The notes: generated by a model from the sequence alone, not told the origin. A stretch of DNA of 64,000 bases from Glaciecola sp965660625 (GCA_965660625.1 CBFIAR010000005.1:92605-156604); one strand, 5' to 3'. Counted from the first letter of the stretch, positions 53,712 to 63,841 are shown. Translations and numbers: made by a program.

Positions 53712-56138
53712 CTAGTCTATCGTTTCAGCGCTTAGTTTTAGATACTTTTCAACAAAGTCGCCAGGTAAAATTGGGCGGCTGAAGTAATAGCCCTGCAACA
53801 GCATATTGCCATTTTCTTTTAACCAATTCACTTGCTCTATCGTTTCAACACCTTCAGCAACCGTTACTATGCCCAAGTTATCGGCGAGTTGAATAATCGA
53901 TTTAACAAGGTTTGCATCCTGTTTATCAACATTAATATCGTTAATAAACGAGCGATCGATTTTTAGTTTATCGACCGGCAAATCCTTCAAATGACTGAGA
54001 GAGCTATACCCAGTGCCAAAGTCGTCCAAACTAAAACTAATACCAATTTGCTTCAGCTCATTTATCTTTTTAATAGTATCATTCAAATTACCTAACGCGA
54101 CGCTCTCTGTAATCTCAAATTCAAGGTAGTGACCTGGCATCTGGTACTTTCTCAATACATTGGTTACTTTCTCTATAAAGTCAACTTCAGAGAGTTGCTT
54201 CCCACTTATATTTACTGCAATTTTAAACGTGTTCGCCAACCGTTTTTGGGACTTCATTTGCGACAAAAACTCACAAACTTTAGCCAGCATTTTCTCACCC
54301 ACATCAATGATCAGAGCGCTTTCTTCAAGAAAAGGAATAAATTGATCTGGCGGAACTACCCTATCATCGCGTTGCCAGCGAATAAGTGCTTCAGCGGATG
54401 TCACTTCCATTGTTACCGAAGACACAAGTGGTTGTAGGACAAAAAAGAATTCATCTTTAAACATAGCGGCGCTAATGTCGCGCTCTAATTTGAGCAACTT
54501 GGCAGCTTCAGTTGCCATTTTATCTTTGAACAATGTCGAACAATTACGACCCGATTTTTTAGATTCATACATCGCTGTATCAGCATACTGTAGAATTTCG
54601 TCCGCTGTTTCAAAACCCAGTATAAAGACAACAACACCTAAACTTGCAGATAAGTTATATCGATGTAAGCCAATATCTATTTCTCTATTTACACACCTTC
54701 GTAATTTTTCCGCCAGTTCAAAAGCCGTGGCATCCGCAATCGTACGATTACTCGATACTGGCTCGCTGAGAAGTAAAAATTCATCGGCACCCAAGCGCGC
54801 TACAAAACCGATATCTTTGAACTCAGCCGAAAGTCGCTCAGAAAGCTTTATGATGAGCTGATCCCCAACACTGTGGCTCAACGTGTCGTTAATCCGCTTA
54901 AATTGATCCAAATCAGCGAGTATCGCAACTTGGTACTGATTGTTAGCAACAGCTACATCTTGAGCATTTAACCTTTCATACACTTTATTCCGGTTTGGCA
55001 AATTAGTCAGTGAATCACAGTATGCCAAATTTTCAATTTTTTCTTCCGCTTCAACACGTTTGGTAACGTCGTTACACACAACTAAAATACTTTGCCCATC
55101 ATAGGTGTGAAACTTAACAAACGAGATTTCCATCACGCATTTCATTTTATGTGAATCGTAAGCATCAACGACTGTATTCATTTGTCGCGCATTGTCGCTT
55201 AGAAATTTGTTTAATAATTTCATCAAAGATGAATCAACTGGCTCAATTATTTCGGATGCTGACTTCCCTTTTAAATCAAATACAGAATACCCATAGAAAG
55301 ACGCTGTCGCTTTATTCGCAAATACAAATTTACCTTTATTATCCAGTGAGTAAATAACAGCGGGTGCGGTATCAAGTATTAATCTAAAACGCTGACTACG
55401 TTGAGTAAGGAGAATTTGCCCCGATGCTATTCGTCCGAGCAAGGCATTAGCAGAATCAATAATTTTACTGAATTCGTCAGATTCATGTCCTTTGAGTTTG
55501 CTAATCGTTTGTTCCGTTATCGAAGCAGTATTGACCTTTTCAAAACGACTCGCGAGCCGCATAAGCGGAGCAGCGAGCATGAAGTGATAGAATAAAACCA
55601 ATGCGAATGAAATAATGATATATCCGGTGAGCGAAATAACAAAAGTTCGTAACGCTCGGTCATACACCTCGCTAAGGGAAGAGTGAATGTTGATTCTTAC
55701 CACCAGTTTACCTGACTCTTCGGCCAACTTTACGTTGCTATTTTTTGCTGCATCGGTGTGAGTAAGAGGTACAGTGACTTCTCTGAAATCAGGAATAAGA
55801 AAAAATGAAAGTACTTTATTAGTTTGCTCAAGCTCTTTTTCGTTTGATTCCGCTAACACATTGTCACATTCATCTAGGATTGCGACGTATGAAAAATGAT
55901 TGAAATAGGTCAAGCCTTTAATCACTAAGTCAGCTAAATCGGTATCTAACTTCCAAACGGCATTATTTGCCGAGTCTTTTGAGGCATCAATAACTGATTC
56001 AATTGACCTATTGACTTCTGCTTGTCTATTTTTAAAATCGATATAAGTTTGTAAAAATGACATCGCAAAACCTAACAGTAATACCAAAATAAGTGTGCGA
56101 ATACCTAAGGTAAAAGATATTTTGCTGGCCAACTTCAT
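53712..56138 (-). CDS. PAS-GGDEF-EAL membrane protein with degenerate GADEF
   Basis: The protein has 808 residues from the ATG at 56138; a TTG at 56210 is another choice. An N-terminal helix (RTLILVLLLGFAMSFL), a periplasmic region of about 140 residues and a second helix (GYIIISFALVLFYHFMLA) precede a HAMP-like linker, a PAS domain (APAVIYSLDNKGKFVFANKA), GGDEF and EAL. The GGDEF motif reads GADEF (450-454) and has no RxxD site before it. The EAL site is intact at Glu583 (SAEALIRWQRD), with FSLDDFGTGYSSLS, KLKIDRSF and VAEGVET. Likely a c-di-GMP phosphodiesterase with a non-cyclase, possibly GTP-sensing, GGDEF. No partner in an operon. Confidence 0.92.
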   Translation of the reverse strand: MKLASKISFTLGIRTLILVLLLGFAMSFLQTYIDFKNRQAEVNRSIESVIDASKDSANNAVWKLDTDLADLVIKGLTYFNHFSYVAILDECDNVLAESNEKELEQTNKVLSFFLIPDFREVTVPLTHTDAAKNSNVKLAEESGKLVVRINIHSSLSEVYDRALRTFVISLTGYIIISFALVLFYHFMLAAPLMRLASRFEKVNTASITEQTISKLKGHESDEFSKIIDSANALLGRIASGQILLTQRSQRFRLILDTAPAVIYSLDNKGKFVFANKATASFYGYSVFDLKGKSASEIIEPVDSSLMKLLNKFLSDNARQMNTVVDAYDSHKMKCVMEISFVKFHTYDGQSILVVCNDVTKRVEAEEKIENLAYCDSLTNLPNRNKVYERLNAQDVAVANNQYQVAILADLDQFKRINDTLSHSVGDQLIIKLSERLSAEFKDIGFVARLGADEFLLLSEPVSSNRTIADATAFELAEKLRRCVNREIDIGLHRYNLSASLGVVVFILGFETADEILQYADTAMYESKKSGRNCSTLFKDKMATEAAKLLKLERDISAAMFKDEFFFVLQPLVSSVTMEVTSAEALIRWQRDDRVVPPDQFIPFLEESALIIDVGEKMLAKVCEFLSQMKSQKRLANTFKIAVNISGKQLSEVDFIEKVTNVLRKYQMPGHYLEFEITESVALGNLNDTIKKINELKQIGISFSLDDFGTGYSSLSHLKDLPVDKLKIDRSFINDINVDKQDANLVKSIIQLADNLGIVTVAEGVETIEQVNWLKENGNMLLQGYYFSRPILPGDFVEKYLKLSAETID

Positions 56139-56353
56139 ATGATTTTTCGACAATTTATGAGCGCAAAATTGAATATATGTTATTGCAGTATAGGTGTCTA
56201 TACCTTTCAATGATTAATGCGATCTTAAATATATACCTATGCATCCTTGAATCTACGTTAAAACTATGGGTTCGAAGTGAATTTAAACATGAATAGTTTA
56301 CACTTTTCATTTACCATATCACGAGATGCTGAATACTATAAGAAATCATAACT

Positions 56354-57079
56354 ATGTCACAAAACGATAAAGATTTTGCGCCCATTAACATTGAACTTGA
56401 CGAGCGTCGCCCACTTGGTAATAGAGTCCCCGAACCACAAGCCAATGTGCCCGAATCAAAAGGGATAAATCTACTCTCGTCACTTGCCTTAGTTTTCGCC
56501 ATTGCTGCCGGTACTGGTTGTGCATTTCTCTATACACAATTGGAACAAGCTAATACATTAGCAGAAAATACCGAAAGCAGGATCAAATCCCTTGAACAGC
56601 GCCTTTCAGCCACAGATGAAGAAATGGGCAACTCAACCGTTGCGCTTAGTGTTAAGGTCACGGAATTAACCCAAAAAACTGAAGAGTTATGGGGACAGAT
56701 GGATAAACTTTGGGCCTCTGCTTGGAGACGTAATCAAGAAGAACTCAAGACCTTGAAAAATGAACTAGTTAGCACGAGAAGTAATTTTGCCAGCGATATC
56801 AAGACTATGCAAACGTCGCTTTCAGAGAATATCACAGATGTTCAACAAATGTTGAATCGCATAAATGGTTTAAATGAAAAACTGTCGACTCAAGCAAACG
56901 ATATACTTACCGCCAATGTGAATGCTGAACAAGCAGGTGAGAAAGTAAATAACCAAACAGCACAAATAAAATCACTGAACGATAAAGTCAAAAGTTTGGA
57001 AGCAAAAAATTCAACATTGCTTGAAAAGATATCTGATTTAGAATCGCTATTGCAAGAAATTGCAAAGAAAACAGTTTGA
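56354..57079 (+). CDS. Membrane-anchored coiled-coil protein, function unknown
   Basis: The protein has 241 residues. An acidic, proline-containing cytoplasmic N-terminus of about 38 residues is followed by one transmembrane helix (LLSSLALVFAIAAGTGCAFLY). A long coiled coil then runs to the end (TESRIKSLEQRL, KVTELTQKTEELWGQMDK, SLNDKVKSLEAKNSTLLEKI). Topology suggests an inner-membrane protein with its coiled coil in the periplasm. I recognise no family. The tryptophan-rich LWGQMDKLWASAWRRN segment is the most distinctive part. Alone, divergent from the c-di-GMP gene and converging with rpsO. Confidence 0.75.
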   Translation: MSQNDKDFAPINIELDERRPLGNRVPEPQANVPESKGINLLSSLALVFAIAAGTGCAFLYTQLEQANTLAENTESRIKSLEQRLSATDEEMGNSTVALSVKVTELTQKTEELWGQMDKLWASAWRRNQEELKTLKNELVSTRSNFASDIKTMQTSLSENITDVQQMLNRINGLNEKLSTQANDILTANVNAEQAGEKVNNQTAQIKSLNDKVKSLEAKNSTLLEKISDLESLLQEIAKKTV

Positions 57080-57295
57080 AACTGAAGCACCTGTCCAAGC
57101 CGTGTTTGAGTGTCCATTTTTATTGCTATTAATACGCCTAGGTATATCGGTATGATTACCAAAGTCGTTCGGTAATCATACCGACAGTATCCCTTCGTAA
57201 TCAGAATAATGAAGCTAAAGATTTAAGCTTGTGATCCAGATAGATAATCATGGTCTTGCTCATTACTTATAAGTATTAATACCCTTTTCAGGCAC

Positions 57296-57322
57296 AAAAA
57301 AAGCACCCGAGGGTGCTTTTTT
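57296..57322. terminator. Terminator downstream of rpsO
   Basis: AAAAAAGCACCC and GGGTGCTTTTTT pair across a 2-nt GA tip. A strong, bidirectional intrinsic terminator after rpsO on the minus strand. Confidence 0.93.
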
Positions 57323-57345
57323 ATATCTAACGTTTGGCTATCGAA

Positions 57346-57615
57346 TTAACGACGCAGGCCTAAACGCTTGATTAGATCTTGATAACGCTCAACGTTTTTA
57401 CTTTTCAAGTAATCTAGCAATTTTCTACGTTGGCTAACCATACGCAATAAACCACGACGTGAATGATGGTCTTTCTTATGCTCTTTAAAGTGCCCTTGAA
57501 GCTTGTTAATGTTATGCGTTAACAATGCAACTTGAACTTCTGATGAACCTGTATCGCCTTCTTTAATGCCGTATTCAGATACGATAGTACCGATTTCTTC
57601 TGTGGTTAGTGACAT
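57346..57615 (-). CDS. rpsO: Ribosomal protein S15
   Basis: This 89-residue 30S protein binds 16S rRNA early in assembly. Sequence as expected: SLTTEEIGTIVSEYG, GDTGSSEVQVALLTHNI, DHHSRRGLLRMVSQRRKLL. The ATG at 57615 has TGGAG upstream; a frame four codons longer is not needed. Last gene of the nus operon here; 115 bp after truB. Confidence 0.97.
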   Translation of the reverse strand: MSLTTEEIGTIVSEYGIKEGDTGSSEVQVALLTHNINKLQGHFKEHKKDHHSRRGLLRMVSQRRKLLDYLKSKNVERYQDLIKRLGLRR

Positions 57616-57730
57616 AATTATCTCCAATATAGATAGATGGTTTAAACAACAGCACGCCGATCACTAATTCAGTCATGCCAAAAAGAGCGCGTATTATACC
57701 CGTGAAGTGACAATACACAAGTGCTTTAGC

Positions 57731-58693
57731 TCAGATTTCGCCAAAATAGCTTTCTTTATAAACAACCACTCGTTTGGGTTGTAAATTTCCAGCAGAGTCA
57801 ACCTCTGCCATACCATAAAAACGCTTGTCTGAAGCTCGATAAATCCTAACTAGGTCGCTTTTAGAAAATAGATTTTCTTCTAGTATCTCTTGGCCGTGCA
57901 AAAATCGTTCAATGCTCGCGTTATTTGCATCGAAACTAGGAAGATTTGAGACCGCTGTATCCATTGGTAACAATAATTCATCCAATTTATCGAAACCACG
58001 AAACTCTCTATCAATGCTCAAATCCGCTGACAGAGATTGTAGCTCATCAACCGTAATCATATTTTCCGTTGGATAATCCGCTACTTTAGTTCGACGAAGC
58101 ATTGTAACATGTGCGCCGCAGCCTAAAGACTGACCAAGATCATCAACGAGAGAACGAATATAGGTTCCCTTCGAACAGCTTATTTGCATATCCAACTCGT
58201 TATTTTCAAATCGCAATATACCTAAAGAATGAATAGTAATATCGCGAGCTTCGCGATTAATGACCATCCCCTGCCGAGCATAAAAATACAAGGGTTTACC
58301 TTGATATTTAAGCGCAGAAAACATAGAGGGGATCTGTTTAATAGGCCCACGAAAAGCCTTCACAGCGTTTTCAATGTCAGGTAGTGTTACGCTTACTGGC
58401 CTTGTTTCGACAATCTCACCATCAGAATCTGATGTGTCAGTTCGTTCACCAAGCTTTGCAGTTACAATATAAGTTTTATCGGCGTCCAATAAAAACTGTG
58501 AAAATTTTGTTGCCTCGCCTAAGCAGATGGGCAGCATGCCAGTTGCAAGCGGATCAAGCGCACCTGTGTGGCCTGCCTTTGCTGCGCCATACAAGCGCTT
58601 AACTTGTTGTAGGATGAAATTGGATGACTCGCCAGTGTATTTATCAACAAGAACGACGCCATTAATCGCTCTGCCTTTTTTTCTTCTTGCCAT
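57731..58693 (-). CDS. truB: tRNA pseudouridine-55 synthase TruB
   Basis: This 320-residue enzyme makes pseudouridine at position 55 of tRNA T loops. Catalytic Asp47 lies in GHTGALDPLATGMLPIC. Other family blocks are DKTYIVTAKLGERTDTSD, PSMFSALKYQGKPLY and CSKGTYIRSLVDDLG. The C-terminal PUA-like end is SDLVRIYRASDKRF. Between rbfA (16 bp) and rpsO. Confidence 0.96.
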   Translation of the reverse strand: MARRKKGRAINGVVLVDKYTGESSNFILQQVKRLYGAAKAGHTGALDPLATGMLPICLGEATKFSQFLLDADKTYIVTAKLGERTDTSDSDGEIVETRPVSVTLPDIENAVKAFRGPIKQIPSMFSALKYQGKPLYFYARQGMVINREARDITIHSLGILRFENNELDMQISCSKGTYIRSLVDDLGQSLGCGAHVTMLRRTKVADYPTENMITVDELQSLSADLSIDREFRGFDKLDELLLPMDTAVSNLPSFDANNASIERFLHGQEILEENLFSKSDLVRIYRASDKRFYGMAEVDSAGNLQPKRVVVYKESYFGEI

Positions 58694-58708
58694 ACTCTTG
58701 TTAAGTCT

Positions 58709-59104
58709 CTACTCGTCTTCAGGTGCGTCTTTTGCTTTTGCCTCGTCTTTGGCTCTAGCTTGATTAACTAACGTTGAAATGCGGATACCTTCAGTAATAG
58801 ATTCATCTCTAAAAAAGTGCACAGCCGGAACAGCACGCATACGAATTCGCTTCGCCAGTAAACTGCGAATAAATCCTTTAGCGTCTTGTAACTTTGCCAG
58901 ATCGTCTTTTATCTTTTCTTCGTCGTTGTTGTAAAAAGTCACGTAGATTTTAGCGTGAGCTAGGTCTCGCGACACCTCTACACTCGATATCGTGATCATC
59001 CCAACTTGAGGTTCACGATGTTTAAATTCATTTTGTAAGATACTGGCAATTTCTTTATGAACTTGCTGGCTTACTCTATCTGTCCGAGAAAATTCTCTCG
59101 CCAT
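58709..59104 (-). CDS. rbfA: Ribosome-binding factor A
   Basis: The protein has 131 residues. A KH-like fold with TDRVSQQVHKEIASILQNE, ITISSVEVSRDLAHAKIYV and RIRMRAVPAVHFFRDES matches RbfA. It helps mature the 16S 5' end and supports cold growth. The Lys/Asp/Glu-rich tail is usual. Confidence 0.95.
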   Translation of the reverse strand: MAREFSRTDRVSQQVHKEIASILQNEFKHREPQVGMITISSVEVSRDLAHAKIYVTFYNNDEEKIKDDLAKLQDAKGFIRSLLAKRIRMRAVPAVHFFRDESITEGIRISTLVNQARAKDEAKAKDAPEDE

Positions 59105-59143
59105 ATTATTCTCCTAATTCAATTACACATCATTTGTATAATG

Positions 59144-59172
59144 AAAAAAACGGAGGCTAATAGCCCCCGTCT
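59144..59172 (-). terminator. Intrinsic terminator between infB and rbfA
   Basis: On the minus strand ACGGGGGC pairs with GCCTCCGT (one G-T) around a TATTA loop and is followed by T7. It is placed in the middle of the operon, so it is probably partial, lowering expression of the genes after infB. Confidence 0.75.
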
Positions 59173-59201
59173 TTGGTTTCTCTGGTGTGTTAAGTCGTCT
59201 T

Positions 59202-61814
59202 TTAGATTTCTCTTTTGACTTCAACGATTTCAAATACTTCTATCTGATCGCCAACTTTAACATCATTATAGTTCTTCACGCCGATACCACATTCGATACC
59301 TTTCTTAACGTCTTGAACATCGTCTTTAAAGCGACGCAATGATTCAAGCTCACCTTCATAAATCACCACGTTATCACGCAGCACTCGGATTGGATTGCTA
59401 CGTTTAATGACACCTTCGGTGACCATACAACCGGCAATTGCACCAATCTTCGGTGATTTAAATACATCACGTACTTCTGCAAGACCCATGATCTGTTGCT
59501 TGAACTCAGGCGCAAGCATACCGCTCATCGCTTGTTTCACTTCATCAATCAGTTCATAGATTATGCTGTAGTAACGTAAGTCAATTTCTTCAGCTTCAAT
59601 AATGCGACGCGCACTTGCGTCAGCACGAACGTTAAAACCAACTACGATGGCATTTGAAGCAGCAGCTAAACTTGCATCAGTTTCAGTGATACCACCTACA
59701 CCACTACCAACAATGTTCACTTTTACTTCATCGGTAGATAATTTAATCAAGCTTTCTGCGATAGCTTCAATTGAGCCTTGAACATCGGCTTTAAGGACTA
59801 CGTTCAAGTCGCTCACATCACCAGACTCCATGTTTGCAAACATGTTTTCTAGTTTTGCTTTTTGTTGCTTAGCTAATTTAACTTCGCGCTGTTTGGTATG
59901 ACGTTTTGCAGCAACTTCTCTCGCTTTACGTTCATCTTGAACGACAAGCGCGTCTTCGCCAGCGATTGGCACACCCGACAGACCGAGCACTTCAACCGGA
60001 GTTGATGGACCCGCAACTTTAATTTCTTGACCATGCTCATCGCGCATCGCTCGAACACGACCATACTCTTCGCCGCACAATAGGATGTCGCCAGCTTTCA
60101 ATTCGCCTTCTTGAATTAAGACAGAAGCAACTGGGCCTCTACCTTTATCCAAACGAGATTCAATAACGACGCCGCGAGCAGGACCCGTCGCAACCGCTTT
60201 TAAATCAAGTAGCTCAGCCTGCAATGAAATTGCTTCGAGCAATGCATCGATACCTAGACCTGTTTTTGCTGAAACCGGTACGAATTGATGTTCACCGCCC
60301 CATTCTTCAGAAATAACGTCGAGTTGTGAAAGCTCGTTTCTAACTCTATCAGGGTCAGCACTTTCCTTATCCATCTTGTTTACCGCAACAATTAACGGCA
60401 CGCCGGCTGCTTTAGCATGCTGAACCGCTTCTTTTGTTTGCGGCATTACGCCGTCGTCAGCAGCAACAACTAAGATAACTATATCCGTTGCAGTGGCACC
60501 ACGAGCTCGCATTGCAGTAAACGCCGCATGTCCAGGTGTATCAAGGAAAGCAATTCGGCCATTGTTAGTTTCGACACTATAGGCACCGATGTGTTGCGTA
60601 ATACCGCCAGCTTCACCGTCAGCAACTTTTGCACGTCGAATATAATCGAGCAACGATGTTTTACCGTGGTCAACGTGACCCATGATAGTAACCACGGGAG
60701 CACGAGCGACTTTATCGCCTTGTGCTGAAGAATCAGCAATTAGCTCGTCTTCAAGCGCATTGTCGTTAACTAGCTCGTACTTGTGACCCATTTCTTCAAT
60801 CACTAAAACGGCAGTGTCTTGATCAAGTACTTGATTTATTGTTGCCATTTCGCCCATTTTCATCATCGTTTTGATGACTTCAGTGCCTTTCTTCGCCATG
60901 CGGCTAGCAAGTTCACCTACAGTAATGGTGGCGCCGATCTTCACAACTCTTTCAACCGGTTGTGCCGGCTTATTAAAGCCATGCTTAAGATCTTCACCTG
61001 CGTTTTTCTTCGATTTTTTGCGACGACGTGAAGAGCGTTCAACTTGCATATCTTGCTCGTCTTCCGCTTCTTGCGCATAACGGTTAGAATGAAGATGCAC
61101 ATCTTCAGCTTCTTGCTTTTTACGACGTATCTCTTCTTCCTTCCAGCGTTTGTCATTTTCTTCAGCTAACTTGCGGGCTTCATCAGCAGCCTTCTTCGCA
61201 TCTTCTTCTAGTTTGCGTTGAATTTCTTCTTCTTGCTGCTTCTTAATCCGCTCGGCTTCTGAGCGTATTTCTTCTTGAGCTTTCTTTTCCTCTGCGGACA
61301 TAGTTGGCTCATTCTTCTTACGCTCTTCAGCTTCTTTCTTCGCTTTTTCAGCTCGAGCTGCGCGCTCAACTTCCTGCGCCTTTCGTGCCTCAGCAGCTTT
61401 CGCAAGTTTTTCTTCCGCTGCAGCTTTTGCTGCATCAGCAGCTTGTTTTTCAGCTTCAAATTTCGCCAGCGCTTCAGCGGCAACTCTCGCTGCTTCTTCT
61501 TCAGCTAAACGCTGCTCTTCAACGTCAGTACGTTTGACATAAGTGCGTTTTTTGCGAACTTCAACCTTTACAGCTTTCGATTTACCTAAGCTAATCGTGC
61601 TAGTCGTCTTGCGCTGAAGTGTCATTTTCTTCGGCGCTTCCATACCTGTACCACCATGAGACTTGCTCAAGTGATCAAGCAACTTTTTCTTCTCTTCCTC
61701 AGTAACTAATTCACCTGCGGCTTTCGTTACACCAGAATCTTTAAACTGCTGAACCAAACGATCAACGGTTGTGCCAATATCTGTGGCGAGTTTTTCTATG
61801 GATACTTCTGCCAT
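59202..61814 (-). CDS. infB: Translation initiation factor IF-2
   Basis: This 870-residue GTPase brings initiator tRNA to the ribosome. It starts with an IF2_N module (VSIEKLATDIGTTVDRLVQQF). A long, highly charged coiled-coil linker (about 110-270, Ala/Glu/Lys/Arg-rich) follows. The G domain has GHVDHGKT at 379-386, DTPGHAAF and NKMDKE. Domains II-IV end in IECGIGVKNYNDVKVGDQI. Length is close to E. coli IF-2alpha (890). An internal start for a shorter form is possible but not evident. Confidence 0.97.
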   Translation of the reverse strand: MAEVSIEKLATDIGTTVDRLVQQFKDSGVTKAAGELVTEEEKKKLLDHLSKSHGGTGMEAPKKMTLQRKTTSTISLGKSKAVKVEVRKKRTYVKRTDVEEQRLAEEEAARVAAEALAKFEAEKQAADAAKAAAEEKLAKAAEARKAQEVERAARAEKAKKEAEERKKNEPTMSAEEKKAQEEIRSEAERIKKQQEEEIQRKLEEDAKKAADEARKLAEENDKRWKEEEIRRKKQEAEDVHLHSNRYAQEAEDEQDMQVERSSRRRKKSKKNAGEDLKHGFNKPAQPVERVVKIGATITVGELASRMAKKGTEVIKTMMKMGEMATINQVLDQDTAVLVIEEMGHKYELVNDNALEDELIADSSAQGDKVARAPVVTIMGHVDHGKTSLLDYIRRAKVADGEAGGITQHIGAYSVETNNGRIAFLDTPGHAAFTAMRARGATATDIVILVVAADDGVMPQTKEAVQHAKAAGVPLIVAVNKMDKESADPDRVRNELSQLDVISEEWGGEHQFVPVSAKTGLGIDALLEAISLQAELLDLKAVATGPARGVVIESRLDKGRGPVASVLIQEGELKAGDILLCGEEYGRVRAMRDEHGQEIKVAGPSTPVEVLGLSGVPIAGEDALVVQDERKAREVAAKRHTKQREVKLAKQQKAKLENMFANMESGDVSDLNVVLKADVQGSIEAIAESLIKLSTDEVKVNIVGSGVGGITETDASLAAASNAIVVGFNVRADASARRIIEAEEIDLRYYSIIYELIDEVKQAMSGMLAPEFKQQIMGLAEVRDVFKSPKIGAIAGCMVTEGVIKRSNPIRVLRDNVVIYEGELESLRRFKDDVQDVKKGIECGIGVKNYNDVKVGDQIEVFEIVEVKREI

Positions 61815-61838
61815 ATTCTTTACTATCCCCCTGTTGAC

Positions 61839-63332
61839 CTAATCTTCACTAAACCAAACGATATTGCGTGCAGCCATAATCAGCTTACCCGCAGTTTCTT
61901 CGTCTAATTCTTCAATATCACTAATTTCATCAGTACCTTGCTCTGCAAGCCCTTCTAAATCAGTAATGCCTCTACTCGCAAGAACGAATGCAACATGTCT
62001 GTTCATGCCTTCAAGGTCGAGTAATTCTTGTTTTGGTTCTGACGCTTCCAACGATTCTTCGTTTGCTAATGCACGAGTGGTTAACCAAGCTTTGGCTCTG
62101 CTACGCAACTCTTCAACGGTATCTTCATCTAAACCATCTATCGCCAATAACTCACTTACTGGTACGTAAGCAATTTCTTCTAATGAAGTAAAACCTTCAT
62201 CTACTAAAATCGATGCAAAATCATCATCAATATCTAATCCAGAGGTAAACACACCTAACACTTTTGCATTTTCTTCTTCATGCTTAGCATTTAGCGCTTC
62301 GACTGTCATTACGTTAAGTTCCCACCCGGTTAACTGACTCGCTAGACGTACGTTTTGTCCGCTGCGTCCAATTGCTTGAGCAAGATTATCCGCTTCAACA
62401 GCGACATCCATGGTATGCGAGTCTTCATCGACGACAATTGAAGCAACTTCAGCCGGCGCCATTGCGTTAATAACGAAAGAAGCTGGATTTTCATCCCACA
62501 GCACGATGTCAACTCGTTCGCCACCTAGTTCACCAGAAACTGCCTGAACACGAGAGCCGCGCATACCTACACAGGCACCAATTGGATCGAGGCGTTTGTC
62601 GTTAGTTTTTACTGCTATTTTAGCTCGTGCACCAGGATCACGGGCAGCCGCTTTGATTTCAAGCGTCTCTTCCGCAATTTCTGGCACTTCTAATCTGAAT
62701 AACTCAACCAACATATCTGGATGAGTTCTACTGATAAATAGTTGTGCACCTCGAGCTTCAGGACGAATAACGTAAAGTAAACCACGCACTCTGTCACCTG
62801 GACGGAAGGTTTCACGCGGTAACATATCATCACGATAAATAACACCTTCAGCATTATTACCCAAATCGATAATGACATTATCACGATTAACTTTCTTCAC
62901 TGTGCCTGTGACTAATTCACCAACACGGTCTTCGTATTCTGCAATCATTTGAGCGCGCTCAGCTTCACGTACTTTTTGTACGATAACTTGCTTTGCTGTT
63001 TGCGTTGTAATACGGTCAAAAGAGATTGATTCAATCTGCTCTTCAACGTAGTCACCCAGTTGAATGTCTGGCTCATCAATTTGTGCAGCTGAAATCGTCA
63101 TTTCTGCGTAAGGGTTTTCTTGTTCTTTGTCATCTTCTGTCACTAACCAGCGACGGAAAGTATCAAAATCACCAGTTTCGCGATCGATAGCGACACGCAC
63201 TTCAATTTCGCCTTCATTTTTCTTTTTAGTAGCGCTAGCTAAAGCAAATTCCAGTGCTTCAAATATCTTTTCTCTTGGCACTTGTTTTTCATTTGAAACG
63301 GCTTCAGCCACCAACAAAATTTCTTTACTCAT
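61839..63332 (-). CDS. nusA: Transcription factor NusA
   Basis: This 497-residue factor acts in pausing, termination and antitermination. The ATG at 63332 gives the standard MSKEILLVAEAVSNEK; a longer frame adds 12 unlikely residues. N-terminal RNA-polymerase-binding domain, S1 domain (ELVTGTVKKVNRDNVIIDLG), two KH domains (GACVGMRGSRVQAV, AIGRSGQNVRLAS) and two acidic C-terminal repeats, as in E. coli. Between rimP and infB. Confidence 0.97.
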   Translation of the reverse strand: MSKEILLVAEAVSNEKQVPREKIFEALEFALASATKKKNEGEIEVRVAIDRETGDFDTFRRWLVTEDDKEQENPYAEMTISAAQIDEPDIQLGDYVEEQIESISFDRITTQTAKQVIVQKVREAERAQMIAEYEDRVGELVTGTVKKVNRDNVIIDLGNNAEGVIYRDDMLPRETFRPGDRVRGLLYVIRPEARGAQLFISRTHPDMLVELFRLEVPEIAEETLEIKAAARDPGARAKIAVKTNDKRLDPIGACVGMRGSRVQAVSGELGGERVDIVLWDENPASFVINAMAPAEVASIVVDEDSHTMDVAVEADNLAQAIGRSGQNVRLASQLTGWELNVMTVEALNAKHEEENAKVLGVFTSGLDIDDDFASILVDEGFTSLEEIAYVPVSELLAIDGLDEDTVEELRSRAKAWLTTRALANEESLEASEPKQELLDLEGMNRHVAFVLASRGITDLEGLAEQGTDEISDIEELDEETAGKLIMAARNIVWFSED

Positions 63333-63382
63333 TTTATAAGCCTCACAGATTGCTCCTAGAAGAAGCAAACACTCCCCAATAG

Positions 63383-63841
63383 TTAATCAAAATTTGGAAC
63401 TAAATTGCCTTTTTCTATATTAGCAATTGCCAAAGAAAACTCATCGTTGTCTACTTTTATTAAAATGGTGTCATTTTCGCATTTTAATAAAAGTCCTTTA
63501 AAATTGCGTCTACCATCTTGTGGTATCGACAACTTCACTGTAATAATTTCACCTACAACCAGTGCATAATGTTCAGACTTGAATAGCGGTCTGTCCATAC
63601 CGGGCGATGAAACTTCTAAGTTATATTCGGTTGTAATTGGGTCTTCAACGTCCATTACAGCACTAATCTGATGACTTACATCAGCGCAATCATCTACATC
63701 GATCCCATTTTCGTGGTCGATGAACACTCTTAAAATCGAATGTTTACCTGCTCTTACAAATTCTACACCAACAAGCTCAAAGCCAAGTGCCTCGACAGGA
63801 GGCGTTAGCATGTCTGTCAGTTTTCGCTCAAGTTGCGACAA
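63383..63841 (-). CDS. rimP: Ribosome maturation factor RimP
   Basis: This 152-residue factor helps 30S assembly. The TTG at 63841 is the likely start: GGAG lies eight bases before it, and the product LSQLERKLTDMLTPPVEALG has the usual RimP length and beginning. A frame 13 codons longer starts MGYTPFF with no support. Blocks: FELVGVEFVRAGKHSILRVF, DCADVSHQISAVMDVED, NLEVSSPGMDRPLF. First gene of the nus operon visible here. Confidence 0.93.
   Translation of the reverse strand: MSQLERKLTDMLTPPVEALGFELVGVEFVRAGKHSILRVFIDHENGIDVDDCADVSHQISAVMDVEDPITTEYNLEVSSPGMDRPLFKSEHYALVVGEIITVKLSIPQDGRRNFKGLLLKCENDTILIKVDNDEFSLAIANIEKGNLVPNFD

Noticed and set aside
61208..61508. Several frames overlapping the infB linker region on both strands
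   Set aside because: They mirror the repetitive Ala/Glu/Lys coding of IF-2 and give low-complexity Lys/Arg- or Phe/Ser/Cys-rich products; the in-frame IF-2 explains the sequence.
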